Origin: Sitta carolinensis
Taxonomy: Eukaryota > Chordata > Aves > Passeriformes > Sittidae
Direction of reading: 5' to 3'
Assembly: GCA_032173965.1 (NCBI GenBank)
Contig: CM063288.1
Span: 19,565,501-19,629,500, forward strand
DNA length: 64,000 nt
In this document: positions 49,070 through 61,190 of the stretch, in pieces
Position numbering within the stretch: the stretch's first letter is position 1
Layout: the number at the start of each line of letters is the position of its first letter
Program-made: the position numbers and the translations under genes
The notes under the pieces: generated by a model
Seen by the model: only the letters and a program-made list of their open reading frames with translations
The model's database searches: none
What the model was told of the DNA's origin: nothing

Positions 49070-52000
49070 GTAAGAAAGTTTTTATATGTTGTCATCTGTG
49101 GCACCCTGGAGAAAAACTAAATGTGTTGTTCTGAATCACTTCCATAAAATAGAGAAATCTTTGTCTCATTCTGCTAGCATGTCATATTTGTCCTAGAGAT
49201 GTCAACTGGTAGCTGGGGACTGTTCCTCTTTTTTGAGCTGTATTTATTAATATTTTTCCTTTTTTTTTTTTTTTTTCACATGTAATTAAATTAAGCTGTT
49301 GAGCTGGGCAAAATAGCTGATTCCTGATTTCATCTTAATGCCAAGAACACTGAAAGTTATGGAGAACATGTAATTAAATATAATGGTTAATGACAGTTGT
49401 TGCCTTGCAATGAGGCCTTCATATGTTTCTGTAACAGCCCAGTTATACTTGATATGTTGCACTACAGGTCACTTGTCCTTTGAATGACAAATTGAACATT
49501 CCCTAAGGGTAGAACTTCCCTTGTGGTTTTGGGCTTTTTCAGCCCCTTCTCTTTCTACTACTGCTCAGAAACTACTTGCTGGAGAGAGACTTTTGAACTG
49601 AGTAATATGTGACATGATGAAATACAAATCTCTGTGATGAGTTAAGTTCTTAGGTATATTTTTAGGTAACTCTTTAGTCTCACCTCTGAAAGAAAATTCT
49701 GTGTTTAGTTTCTACAGGCCTTATCTGTTTGCTTCCTTCAAAAGAGTGATTGTTACAAACTGCACCTTAAAGGCTGTTAGTTTTGACTTATGAGTTTGTA
49801 GTGTTGAAAGTTATGATGTGGGGCAGTGCCTAGAGTATTGGAAGAAGAATAAGCTTTTACAACCTTGGTACAATAAGAAAGGATGGATTGTGAAGAGTGC
49901 AGCTTGTACTGTTTTCATTATAACTCCTGTCTGAAGAATTGACTCATGGTATACATTTTCCTGCTTGGGTTCTTTGCCAAAGAAATAAAATGGTAGCTTT
50001 CTTTCTCATCAGGATTCATGACCCTGTCAGTGTCAACCTATTGTGAAATGAAACCTGGGGATTTCATTATCAAAAAATTTTAAAAGCAAGATCAGTTCAC
50101 TGAGGAGATAATGCTATAGGTAACAATTTCCAGCTAAGGATTTGCACATCATAAGTGTTAGCTCTTTTTAAAAAAGCCTTGCATGGAATACTTTTGTATG
50201 TGTATAGTAACAAGAATAGCTCTTTTTAAGTCATTGTGATAATGGAGCTAATGACAAGACAGTTGGCACTGTTGCGCTAAGGTGATCTTCACCCTTGCAA
50301 GACAAAGCATAGTTAGATTAGCACAATTTTGCAGAGATATGCAGTTATCCATGTGTATAAAAGATTTGACTCCTGTTAGATAGAAGATGCCTGTGTCCTT
50401 GAGAAAGCTGTTTTGGCAAGCTAGATATATCTATAGATTGCAGTCATTTGTACTGTATGCGTCTCCAAAATGCTTTGTGACTTGAAAACATATAAATGTT
50501 TTGGGGACTACGTGGAGGATCTTTCTGGACTGCTGTGATGATACCTTTACTAGTAAGGCTGCTCTAGGCCCAAGATGTATCAGATTGTCATGGCACCAAG
50601 TAAATCTACTCTATCCTTGACACAGTTCTGTCTCTACAATAGAGATTGTCCTGAACTTGTAGGTATGCAGTTGTGCCTTAGCTTTGCTGCCTTCCCAACC
50701 TTTCCTCTTTCTTACATTTGGACCCAGGTGTGCAGGTCTCAAATAGAGCTCTTTCTCTCTCTCTCTCTCTCTCTCTCCATTTTTTATTGTTTGTAAGTGT
50801 ATACAGAATATATACAAAATTATAACACAAAGTAAGAATTATATGAACAAGAAAAAATGGAAATGGAGAAGTAGCTTAGTGCGGTGCAGTGATTTTTCAG
50901 AGAAAAGGTTGCCTGTAGGATTAAGGCATCCTGAAGGTCAGTTCTCTGAACATACCAAGAATCTGGCTGATGGTAGAATATTATTTTTGTGCAAATGCTT
51001 AGCAGCTCACTGCAGATTTTGCAGAATCTCTCATCCTACTGAGGCATTTGTTTAAAAAAAACAAAACAGTTTTAAAAGCTGTTATTCCATACAGATGAGG
51101 TTTTTTATTCAGAAAAAGGAGAAATTGTTGCAAAGTTCCCTGCCCTGGTTACTGCATACTTTTTAATTCCTTAAAAAGTGTTAAAACATGGAGGTATATG
51201 GAGAGCAGAAGCTGTTCTCTTTCAGGACTCTTCAAATTTCTGATCTCTAAATATCTTTCTGGTCAGTCTGGATGTAATTAATATTCACTAACTTCTTCTC
51301 TGCCATGGGACAATCCTGTCACATTGTAGTATGTCCATACAACTTGTCGCTGAACTATTTGATACATCATTCTGTTTGCGCTGTAAAATTGGTAAAATCT
51401 GTTCCAGAAGAAAAAAAATGGAAAGCCTTATTTCTGATATTGAAAGAATGCAGTATTGCCTTTGATAGTAGTTTTCCTCCCTATATGGAAAATAAACTTA
51501 GTGCATAAAGCAGGAGGAGTTGTAAAACATGCAGAGTGGGATGGCCATATATGTGTCTCCTGGTATATTTTTTACACTGTATTTTAAACCTACTGGAAGG
51601 ATGAATGATAGATGCAATTAATTCCAATTCTCTATGAAGAAGAGGGCATGTTTGGTGTACATCTTGTTGTCTCCACTTGTTCTCTCGTCATTTCTGTCAG
51701 TAGTTGCATGGATGATCTTTATAACTTGTGTTTTGCCTGTGAAATGGATATAAAGACCTGTCAGGCTATCTTTTCCAATCCATTTTCTTCTGAGGAAATA
51801 AACCTAACGTAAATGTTATCTGCGGTATGAGAACTGTAGCAGGTGGAGTATTGAATTAATGGTTCTGAGAGGCAAGCTGGGAGAGATGATATGATAAATA
51901 CAGTAGATATAGTATATAATTCAAAAAATGTCCTGTGATTAAAAATTAATTCAAGGAAAAATAGTGTATCTTCAAAAGTTAAGAACATTTAAAAGTCACT

Positions 52001-52368
52001 TTATCTTTTTTACTTTTGGAAAATCATTAAAAATAATTTATAACTATGTTAATAGGGAAAATTCCCAATTAGTTAAATTAAAAGGATATTTTTCAGCTGT
52101 TGATCTTACATTCTTTTGTAATGAACATTTTATATATGCCAAAAGTAAACAATTTGCTTATAAACGATATACTGTGGTTTGTGGCGAGACACTGTCTTAG
52201 TGAAAAATGATTATAAAACTAAACTGATTGCTGTATTGATAAACATGCATATTGTCATCAAATGAGGAGGGAAGGACTGGTGTTAGAGTAAGTGACTTGA
52301 ATTTGACAACTGCTAATATGTAGGAAAGTGATGTTAGTGCATCTCCCTTGCGGATGTTTGTTTTATAG
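49070..52368 (+). other. Probable intron (3.3 kb)
   Basis: AT-rich, with a T-run at about 49259-49276 and the (CT)n repeat at about 50749. No other exon was recognised. The acceptor is TTTGTTTTATAG. Confidence 0.5.
50749..50777 (+). repeat. (CT)n microsatellite
   Basis: TTTCTCTCTCTCTCTCTCTC extends over about 29 bases of pure pyrimidine dinucleotide. Confidence 0.95.
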
Positions 52369-52457
52369 CTCCAGAGCAATTTATATTCTGGCAGAAGGTT
52401 TGGAGGGTCTGCAGAAGTCAGCTAACAATAAACTAAAAGAATATGTGGATGATTCAG
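52369..52457 (+). CDS. Putative small-protein gene, exon 4 (helical segment)
   Basis: 89-bp segment between TTTTATAG and GTAAGG. AG carried in plus C gives Ser, then SRAIYILAEGLEGLQKSANN and KLKEYVDDS, with G carried out. The residues have the composition and periodicity of an amphipathic helix (I..YIL..GL.GL..SA...L.EYV), unlike translated intron. The same frame stays open past the donor to a TGA at 52601-52603 (GKAKLFTRDNLTLSSFKSEG and on), so a longer terminal form by intron retention, or a later donor near 52588, is possible. I do not recognise the protein. Confidence 0.5.
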
Positions 52458-54091
52458 GTAAGGCTAAGTTGTTCACTCGTGATAATTTGACTCTTTCCAG
52501 TTTCAAGAGTGAAGGAACTATCGTGACTGACTGTAATAATAGATCCTGTCATACAGAGAAACCAACTGATTTAATAGCTGGGCAGAAGGTGGTAATATGG
52601 TGATTTCTGATGGCTTAAGGTTGCTCAACTGAGAATTCAGCAGCACTCCTGATAAACTGTTTGGTTTCATGTTCCCTCATAGCAACAAACTGGCTGCTGT
52701 GAAAAGAATGCCTCTTGACCAGTCTGCCAAAAGGCCTTTGGAAAAAAAAAAATCATCCACAGTCTGAGCTGGAAAGTGCACACTCTTTGTGGCAGGCTGG
52801 AAGACTGGGGGTGAAACATATCCAAGGGACACCTGAGAACACAATTTTGTCCACTTGTTGAAACAGATAAAGTGCTTTCCCTGTAAACAGTTGTGGTGAA
52901 GAATACACACCCTGCTTCCCCTCTTAAATTAGGATGATTTTTCCACATGTAAAAATTCTGTGTCCAGGGGCACATTTTTTTCAATCTGATTAGTTCCACA
53001 AGAACTGAAATAGAAAAAACCAGCATTTTAACCTTTAAGGCTATACTGTAGACAAGAAGGCTGCCATGATGGCATTTCTTCAAAGTATGGTACTTGATAA
53101 AGTTGTCTTGAAGTTTTGTTGTATTTGCCTCCACATGCTGTAGTGTAGCTTTCATTCTTTATTTAACTTGATTTTTCTGATCTTGATGATACATCTGGAG
53201 AGATATGGAAAACCTAGTGGTAGTGTGAAGTTTTAATAGTGAAAACTTCTGTAAGTTTTGGGTGGTGCACATATATAAACTTTATTTTTCTACCTGAAAT
53301 ATGGAGTCATCTTTCCAAGTAAATTTTAAATATCTCTCCAAGTAAATTTTAAGTATCTCTAGTACTGGGTTGTACAGGAAAAGGAAATTATTAGGAGTGG
53401 TTCAGGAGACATTCATAATTAAATTAAGATCTTTGCTAGTCCTTTACTAACAGAAGTGAGAAGGCTGTATTCCTCCTTATTAAAGTCTTGATAACAAATG
53501 AATATGAATATTTCATTAGGCAGAAGAATACTTTGTTAATGTTCAGACTTGGTCTTACTCTTGCATGAATTCCAGAGACATAACAAATCAGAATAATTTT
53601 ATCACTTGTGGCAAAGACTAATTTTGTTAAATAATACATACTGAATTGCCAGGATTCTACAGGAGCTTTTTTTTTTAATAGAAGAAAGAAAATTACTAAA
53701 TTTGAAATTAAGTTTTGAGAGAGAGGATTTTTTTAAAAGCTGTCCCTGAAAAAGAGTTCTACTTTACAGTGTGGCTTTTTGTGTAATTAAATATTGGTTG
53801 TCTAAATAATTACTTAACTAAGAACAGAATGTCCTTATGGCCTCAAATGCTTGTTTATTCTTTGTGAAACAGGAAAAGAAAAACAAAAAAATACTAAAAG
53901 GAGTTTGCTTGTCTTAAAGTATTTGCATAAAAAGTTCTACACTGAATTCCTTTTTATTTCAATGAACGTTTTCTATAGAAACACTGTTAACATAAGAAAC
54001 AGACAATCAACATTTAAGAGTCTGTGAACCCTAACATTTGTAAACAGGTGATGCTGTAGCATGATGCATCTTCATTTGTCTTCCTTTTCAG
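52458..54091 (+). other. Probable intron (1.6 kb)
   Basis: It contains a near-perfect tandem pair of 23-24 bp at 53313-53359 (TCCAAGTAAATTTTAAATAT type). A minus-strand open frame of 162 codons at 52667-53155 is unrecognised and near the length expected by chance in this much AT-rich sequence. Confidence 0.5.
53313..53359 (+). repeat. Tandem duplication of about 23 bp
   Basis: TTCCAAGTAAATTTTAAATA-TCTC is followed at once by TCCAAGTAAATTTTAAGTA-TCTC. One substitution separates the copies, so it is a recent slippage or duplication event. Confidence 0.9.
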
Positions 54092-54153
54092 AAGGTGAAA
54101 ATAGTGATCATGAGAAAAATATATCAGGCTTATGTGCTAATCAGACACTTTGA
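54092..54153 (+). CDS. Putative small-protein gene, last coding exon
   Basis: Strong acceptor CATTTGTCTTCCTTTTCAG. G carried in plus AA gives Glu, then GENSDHEKNISGLCANQTL and TGA at 54151-54153. The acidic, polar run continues the EYVDDS end of the previous exon into a coherent DDSEGENSDHEKN tail. The joined product from the ATG at 48827 is 64 residues: acidic/polar ends around a central helix, with no signal peptide or membrane span. No clear AATAAA follows closely, so the transcript may continue or the exon may be internal. Confidence 0.4.
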
Positions 54154-54289
54154 TCTCACTGGTTTTGCATCTTGATGCACACGTATCTGTAGATCTGCAG
54201 GTCTCTACTACTACTTATTGGTTTGAAAAGCGTGCAAGCTTTTGCATGTTCTGAGGGAGGCTAGCAGAAAAAAGGCTTGATTAAAGTAC

Positions 54290-54600
54290 CAGTAGGCACC
54301 CTGCAGTGTGGGCTGGGCTGCTCTGCCCTTTGAGGGCAGATGAGCCAAGGAACCATGGGTTCGAGTGGGGCAGCAGGCCCGTGACCACACTGGGCATGGG
54401 GCATCTTGTCAGGACCCCAGGCAGGCGTGGGAGAGTTCCAGGGATGGCAGCCAGTCAGCTGACAGTGCAGTGATGGCCAGGCCAGTCTGGAGGAACAAGG
54501 CAGACTCAGGGTCTGTTGAGAAGATCAAGTCCCTGTGTTAGTGCTTGGGTTTGGATGAGTGGGGTACATGCTTAGGCAGAGACATGGCTGTAGGATAGCC
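54290..54600. other. GC-rich block of unknown origin
   Basis: About 300 bp rich in G and C (GGGCTGGGCTGCTCTGCCCT, GGCATGGGGCATCTTGTCAG, GGCCAGGCCAGTCTGGAGG) set sharply in AT-rich DNA. It may be an old transposon or LTR fragment, but it does not match a repeat I recognise. Confidence 0.4.
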
Positions 54601-55102
54601 TGGACAGGGAACAAGGACAATAGCCTCTGGTTAAATGCAGTTTCCAAGAGAAGTAAATGCCCTGACCCTGCAAGCTTTTGCAAAATAGGCAGCATTATTA
54701 TATATTGTTGTAGTTGATAGGCAGTTTTACATTCTGATCTTGCTTCAGTCAGAGCTCACATACCTGTCTGCTGCGGGTTTGTTTTCTCCTAATGTTTTGG
54801 ATTCATTAATACCTTCCTTATGTCAAAGTATAGCCCACTCAAGACTGTAGTCATTCTGGCATGGTGACTTCAGTTGCTGACACTATCTAATTGCCTTGTT
54901 GAGGATTAATTCTGGATATTGCAGTAGTTTTCTTAAATTCTCTACCAGTGACCTATTTAACTTTTAAACTTGAATGACTGTCTCTTCATCTTTTGGGAGT
55001 CACATTTTTGAAGTGTTTTCTTTGTACATGTAGTGAAACTCAAACCTGTAAAGGATTTAGTTTTTATGTGGAGTACCATATGGCTTCTGATTTTGAGACA
55101 TT

Positions 55103-55130
55103 GCACTGCACTTCCTGCACTGCACTTCCT
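55103..55130 (+). repeat. Exact 14-bp tandem duplication
   Basis: GCACTGCACTTCCT occurs twice head to tail without mismatch. Confidence 0.95.
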
Positions 55131-58100
55131 TTCTATGTCTGAATTAGCAAATACATGAACTGCTTTAGAACCTGTCATCTGAAAGATTTTTTCTTCTGTT
55201 TTCACTGACAATCAGTCCAGCAGAACGTAGCCTTTCCTAACCTGTCTCAGTCAGATAGGTTGTTGTTTTCCCCCTAAATCTAAGATACAAATTTGCAGTT
55301 TCAAAATCATTATTAATTTGTGGCTGACCTTTCTCAGTAGTGATGAGGAAAGCAGCATACATAGTCTGTAACGTTATTTCCTAATATTTGCAGCAGTACC
55401 TTTGCTGCCAAACTCATGAGAGTAGTGTTTCCCATGTGTTCTGGACTGAATTAAGCAAGGGATCTTACCTTGGAAATGCTTTGTTACAGCATCCTTCAAA
55501 AATAGGATTTCATGCTAAAACAATAACTTCAGCAATGTTCATTATTATCACATGCAGCTTCTGTTAAAAGACTCATTTAACTATGAGACACATCTTGATC
55601 CCATTTATGTGTCTGCTTAAAGGATGGTTGTGAATTTACAACATGACAAATGTATAAAAAGTAAATGTTACCATTTAGAGAAACTTTATTTCCTGAGGTT
55701 TGGCCATTTTCCAGCTAATGTTATGCTTCACAATGTAATAGATTGTGAGAAGTTGAGCCAAATGTGAATAATCAAGTGTAGGTGAGACTTTTCACATCAG
55801 ACCTAAAACAGTCAGCTTCTCCAGAAGGTAGAAAGCAATGGACTAACAGATTCCTACCTTCTTAGATAAATGACTCGTAGTTGTTGTTTTAGAGGTGCAG
55901 ACAAAGGTGAATTGCCCCAGAGACAGAGATGGATTATGAAGGGGGATATGAACTGAAAAAGAGCTGTGAGTTTACTAGATATGACCTTTCAGGACTGATC
56001 TGAGTCTAAATGGATGCAGACCTTTTTTTTTTTTTTTTTTTTCCTGTTCTCTTTTGGCTTTACAAACCTAGGTAAACTGCATTGTCTTATTATGAATGCA
56101 GTAAATAAACTCTTTTTCTAGCTATTTATGTTGACCTGGTTTAGGTGTGGGGTGATATCAGTACAGCCAACTAACTTGAAGGAATTTGTGCCTGTAGACT
56201 TGCAATCCAAGTTCAGGCAGCCAGCAACCCAAAATATTTCTTAGATGCTGTAAAGATAGCAGAGTTGCACAGGTCAATGCACAAAACAATAACTCATTGT
56301 CTAAGAAGACATATTTTCATTGCAGAAGAGGAATCTCTCTGGAATGCTAGTGAGAAACCCAGGGATTGCAAAGGAGTATGATTAGAGGATGTTACCACAA
56401 TTTTACAAATTGGGGGAGCAGAGATAGAGAAAAGTGACAATTTTTTTCTGGGATACACACAAAAATATTCTGTCTTGATACCTTAGCTCATTGCTGTACC
56501 ATGCTTTCAGGAGCAAGTTTCTTCTACCTCCTGTTGCTTCCCACATAGCTGTTGTCTTCACTAATGAAAAAGTTGAGCAGACTGTTAGGTCCCCATGCCA
56601 CTGAGATAACATTGCATTTTAGAATTACTTCAGTTTTCATTAGTGAATTAACTGAACATATAAATATTTATGACTATCTCAGATGTCTATTACTACAGGA
56701 AATAAATAATTCATTATAGAGAGTTGCCTTTGTGCAAGTGATACCACAAGGATATAAATCAGATATGGCCATTTCCAAAAATGCAGCACAATATATTGTT
56801 TTTGCTGGAACACCCTCAAGCAAATGTCTTGTTGATGCAACCATTGTTTTTCTAAGCTGGGTAACAAACCTTCCATTATGTGAAGGGTAGTGATGGGAGA
56901 AAGTCCATTTACAGAAAGGTGAGTATAGTAAAAGTCTATTGACAGCTGGGACAATTCAAGGAATCTATATACAATATGTAATTTCTGTTTGACATTGGGA
57001 ATGTGTTTGTGTAAATTTATCAGTCTACAAATATCATTTTGAATGTGGCTTTATTTGCCTTATTTGTTATGCTTCAGCTTCTGTAGATTGGTTAAAATAA
57101 ACTTTGCACCTGCCAAAAGCTAGAGGAAAAACAGAATAAAAGGAAAACAAAGAGGAAAAATTAAATTTTGATGACTGAGTGGCATTAAATAAAGGATTGA
57201 CTCATCAGTGTAACAAATCAATTATCAAACTTTAAACTTATGTGGGAGGGTTTGGTCACATAGTGTGTTTGAAGAGGAATGACCTAGCAAGGCAGGCCAG
57301 AAGATTAAAGGAAGGGGATTCTTATCAGCCATTTTGAAAGAAAATCAGCCTCTCTTTTCGCAAAAAAGCCAGCATCCTGCTGAGGTCAGGCGGAGGGACT
57401 TAGAAAAGAAGAGCAGTTGTGTTTCAGAGTAAATGACAAGCTTGAAATACGAGACTGAGGACTCCTGGTTATAGTGAGAAGCTGAAAGAGTCTGAGATGT
57501 CAGGAAGTCGAGACTGAAGTCAAAACAAGAAAAAATATATGTCTCTTGGGTTTACCATTTATTTATGTTCCTTGCAATAGCTGAAGTAAAGGGGTTTTCA
57601 GAAATCCTGTTAAGTCTGTGCATATATTTATTTCACCTCACACATATCTTTAAAAATACCCTGGCTGTGTGGAGCTGAGAGAGGATTTCAAGGTATGGAA
57701 GAAGAAGAAGCTGCCAGCATGACTCTGTGGCTGACATAGTTTACAGTCATGTATCTGACGAGAGAAGTCAAAATGTGCGTGCTTGGAGATTCAAAGGACA
57801 TGTACAGCAAACCATGGGGCTGCCTCTGCACTGTTACCTAGCAACAGTTGATGAGACTGCTGAGAGGGCTGTTGCAGTGGGACATTGTTGTAACGTGTAG
57901 AGAATTATAACTTGGTATGTCTGTGTGGGAGACACCTTTCAATACAAGGTATTACTGTTGAAAGGTAGTAGTTTGTAAATACAACCTGAAACATATATAA
58001 AATATGATTTCTGCAGTACAGGAGGTGAGTTCTAGTCAAAAGTATCTCTTGAGTTCTCCAAACTCCTAGGATTGTATTTGAAATGTAGGGTCTATTTGTA

Positions 58101-59559
58101 ATGCTGTCTTATAAAAGGAGTGTCCTCATTATACCACATTATTCACACCTTATAAAGATATCCTTCTTAATTGAATCATGTCAGTTTCTGTTTTGCTCAT
58201 CATGCTTTTATGGTGCTTTGAACTTTGTTCTTTTAGTAGGTACTCTGCTTAAACAGTAAGTTAGGTACTGGGGCTATTTGCAATGGGTATCCTTACTAAA
58301 TGGTAAATGACCCACTGTCATATGAAGTGACAGAAAATGGCTGAAGCTGAAGCATTGTTAAAAATAGAACTGTTTCATATTGTCTGTACAATCTAATCTA
58401 CTTTTAGTCTACCTTAACTGATATCTCAGTTCAGTGCAGCTTGTGGTGACATAGAACTATTTTATCTAATCTCTTTTTCTGTTTATTCAAATGTTATTAC
58501 AAAATGTTTTTCTCTTTTGAGTTCTGAAACTCCACAGTATTGAGCACAGAGCTGTTACATAAATTGAACAGTATGTATAAAAGAAAACTAAATAGCTGCT
58601 AATGAACTGCCAAAGGCTGATTGTTCCAGGTCATAGTTACTGTACCCAGTGTGTGATACAGCATTCTTATCTGTCATATTTTCTCCTTGTAAATTAAGTT
58701 CAGGCATTCTCTTAAGTTTCTTCCAGACCATCTGCACCAGCCCAAGAGTTAATCTGGGAGAAAGACCAGTTTGGTACTTTATTCTGTGTTTAAATTCTAT
58801 CCTGAAAGTTAATGGGCAATTTTGTTGTTGTTATTAAATTGTTTCTCTTCAAGATCACAGCTCTTGTAGGTGTTAATCTCCTTCAAATCCCCTGAATCAG
58901 TAGGAATTGAAATTGATTAGTGCTTCTCAGTGTGAAATAGCTGACAGGAGCAAGCTCTGAAAATTTTTGCTCTTGTCGGTATTGGCATCCATTGTTTCTC
59001 CTGGGGTGCTTGTATCTCTCTACTTAATGGGATAACTGAGTATTTTGGTGATGTGTTTTTGTATTAGTGGACATCAGACCTAAATGTCAATTGCATAAAC
59101 TTGTGTGATAATCTTTCTTATTGATGACCATATATCAGAAGGTGTAGTGAAGTGAACCAAGGTCTGAATTACTCTTCAAATTTATAAAGCCAAGTGTTGT
59201 ACTGAATTAATATCTGAGAGATTTGGAATACTGCAGCAATGGTGTTTGCTATTCCCAATGTAGAAATGCATAAGCCAGCAAGATAAGAAAAGGTCCACCA
59301 GTAGTTACATCAGTTTGTTAAGACATTCTTCTTCTTGCTTTTTGTTAATATTAACAAATGGTAAGGTCTCTTTTAGGTTCGGATTAGAAAAAAAAATGTT
59401 TTTTTTACTCCCTGTAGATTAAGACATTATTTAATAACATATGCAGGTAAAAGCTCTGAGCTGCTTCTGTGTTTATCACTATCTGTACCCCCAAAAACCT
59501 AACTGATTTTCAAGTTCGCTGTGAGCAGCAGTGGATACTGGCATTAGCCACCTTTAGAT

Positions 59560-60515
59560 GATCACAGAATCTCAGAATATACTGAGTTGGAAGGGACCCA
59601 CAAGGATCATTGAGTCCAGCTCCTTGCTCTCCACAGCACTACCCCCAAGAGTCGTATCATGTGCCTGAGAGCATTGTCCAAACGCTTCTTGAACTCGGTC
59701 AAGCTTGGTGCAGTGGCCACTTCCATGGGGAGCCTGACCACCCTTTAGGTGAAGGACCTTTTCCTGATGTCCAACCTAAACATTCCCTGACATAGTTTCA
59801 GACCATTCCCTTGTGTCCTGTCCCTGGTCACCAAGAGAAGAGACCCGTGCAGCCCCTCCTCTTGCCCTCACAAGGAAGCTGTAGACCTGTGATGAGGTCT
59901 GTCCTCAGTCTCTGTTCTCCAGGCTGAACAGGCCAAGTGACCACAGCCAGTCCTCATATGACTCCCCTTCAAGGCCCTTCACCATCTTTGTTGTGCTTCT
60001 TTGGACACTTCTCTACAGTTTAATACCTTACATTGTGATGGCCAAAACTGCACACAGGACTGGAGGTGTGGCCACCCCAGTGCAGAGCAGAGTGGGATGA
60101 TCCCTCTCTTGCCTGGCTGGCGATGCTGTGCCTTATGCCCCAGGACACCGCTGACCCTCCTGGCTGCCAGGGCATTGCTGACTCACATTCATCTCACCAG
60201 TGACCAGGACCTCCATGGCCCTCCCTGTGGCACTGCTCTCCAGTACCTCATTCCCCAGTCTGGCCATACATCCCGGAATGCCTGATCCCAGGTGCAGAAC
60301 CTGGCACTTTTCCTTGCTGAACTTTATATGATTGGTGTTGCCCAGCCCTCTCATTTGTTGATGTCTCTCTGCAGTGCGTCCCTGCCTTTGAGGGAGTCAT
60401 CAGCTCTTCCCAGGTTTGTATCATCTGCGAACTTGCTTTTTATCCCAGTCCTGCCTCGTGCCTGGGAAGACGTCAAGCCAGTTGCTTGGTGGTTTTGCCT
60501 TGGTCTTTGTTACAG
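59560..60515 (-). mobile_element. CR1 LINE, 5'-truncated copy with ORF2 remnant
   Basis: CR1 is the dominant avian non-LTR retrotransposon. Read on the minus strand this copy runs from the C-terminal part of its reverse-transcriptase ORF to the 3' terminus. The 3' end lies at about 59560 (ATCACAGAATCTCAGAAT, complement of the terminal repeats), next to GTTGGAAGGGACCCACAAGG. The minus frame at 60133-60354 keeps the CR1-like motif KFSKEKCQVLHLGSGIP, but stops and frame breaks elsewhere show it is inactive. At about 950 bp it is the longest repeat in the window. Open frames on the plus strand through this block are shadows. Confidence 0.95.
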
Positions 60516-60679
60516 AATTCAGCTTACACAGCTATAGGCCCAGAAAGCATAACCCAAATAATACATTTATAATTTATTAAGCCTAATTCTTTAGAGATTC
60601 TTTTGATAACTGCTCCTTGAAGGTAGCTGCTGAAATAAGTTTAGAATAATGGATTCTATCTCCTATGCCTATTATTATT

Positions 60680-61190
60680 TTTGAAGCCTGTTAGAGGAGA
60701 GAAATTATGCAAATTGGTGTCACGCTAGGCTACTGCACACATGCTGGTAATGCATAACAACTAGCTCACTGATGAAAATGCTTCATCTTAAGCAAGAAGT
60801 CATTGTCAGCACTAAGAGAGATTCTTTGTATTAATAATTTATTATTTTTTTTATGGATAAAAGATAGTATCGCTTCTTATTAAAAATCTGCATTAGAATA
60901 AAACTGCTGTAAAATAAATAGTGGAAAATTATGGTGATGACTTATGATTGATTGCATTATACAATTAAGGTATATTGTGAAACAATAGGAAGATCCCTTC
61001 AAAATATTAAGTAGTTATTGCTCACTCTCTGTGAATGATGAAGTGGCTTTAATTCTTCAGCTCCTGCTTGTAAAAGGCTTGATAAATAGATCAAGCTCAG
61101 TATCAATTAGTGTCACAACAATCTTTAGCATTAATGAAGCAAAGCTGCTAGGATTGAACCAATTTATTTGTAGCTCCATGACTGCATCTT
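60680..61190. promoter_or_regulatory. Possible conserved non-coding element
   Basis: Dense developmental-type motifs: GAAATTATGCAAATTGG (POU octamer), GGTAATGCATAACAA, TTGTATTAATAATTTATTA, ACAATTAAGGTATATTG, TCAATTAGTGTCACAACAAT and AGCATTAATGAAGC. The stretch lacks repeats and has balanced complexity, typical of vertebrate enhancers near developmental genes. This is judged from motif texture alone. Confidence 0.3.

Larger units (their letters stand above)
54154..59559. other. Non-coding stretch (5.4 kb)
   Basis: Downstream of the putative small gene. It contains a GC-rich block at about 54290-54600, an exact 14-bp tandem pair at 55103 and a T-run at about 56023-56042. I see no convincing exon and no MYO3B kinase-domain sequence. 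Confidence 0.6.

Noticed and set aside
52667..53155. 162-codon minus-strand open frame
   Set aside because: No recognisable domain and no splice or promoter context. About one frame of this length is expected by chance in 64 kb of such sequence.
59610..60537. Plus-strand open frames of 61-94 codons
   Set aside because: They are antisense shadows of the minus-strand CR1 element.
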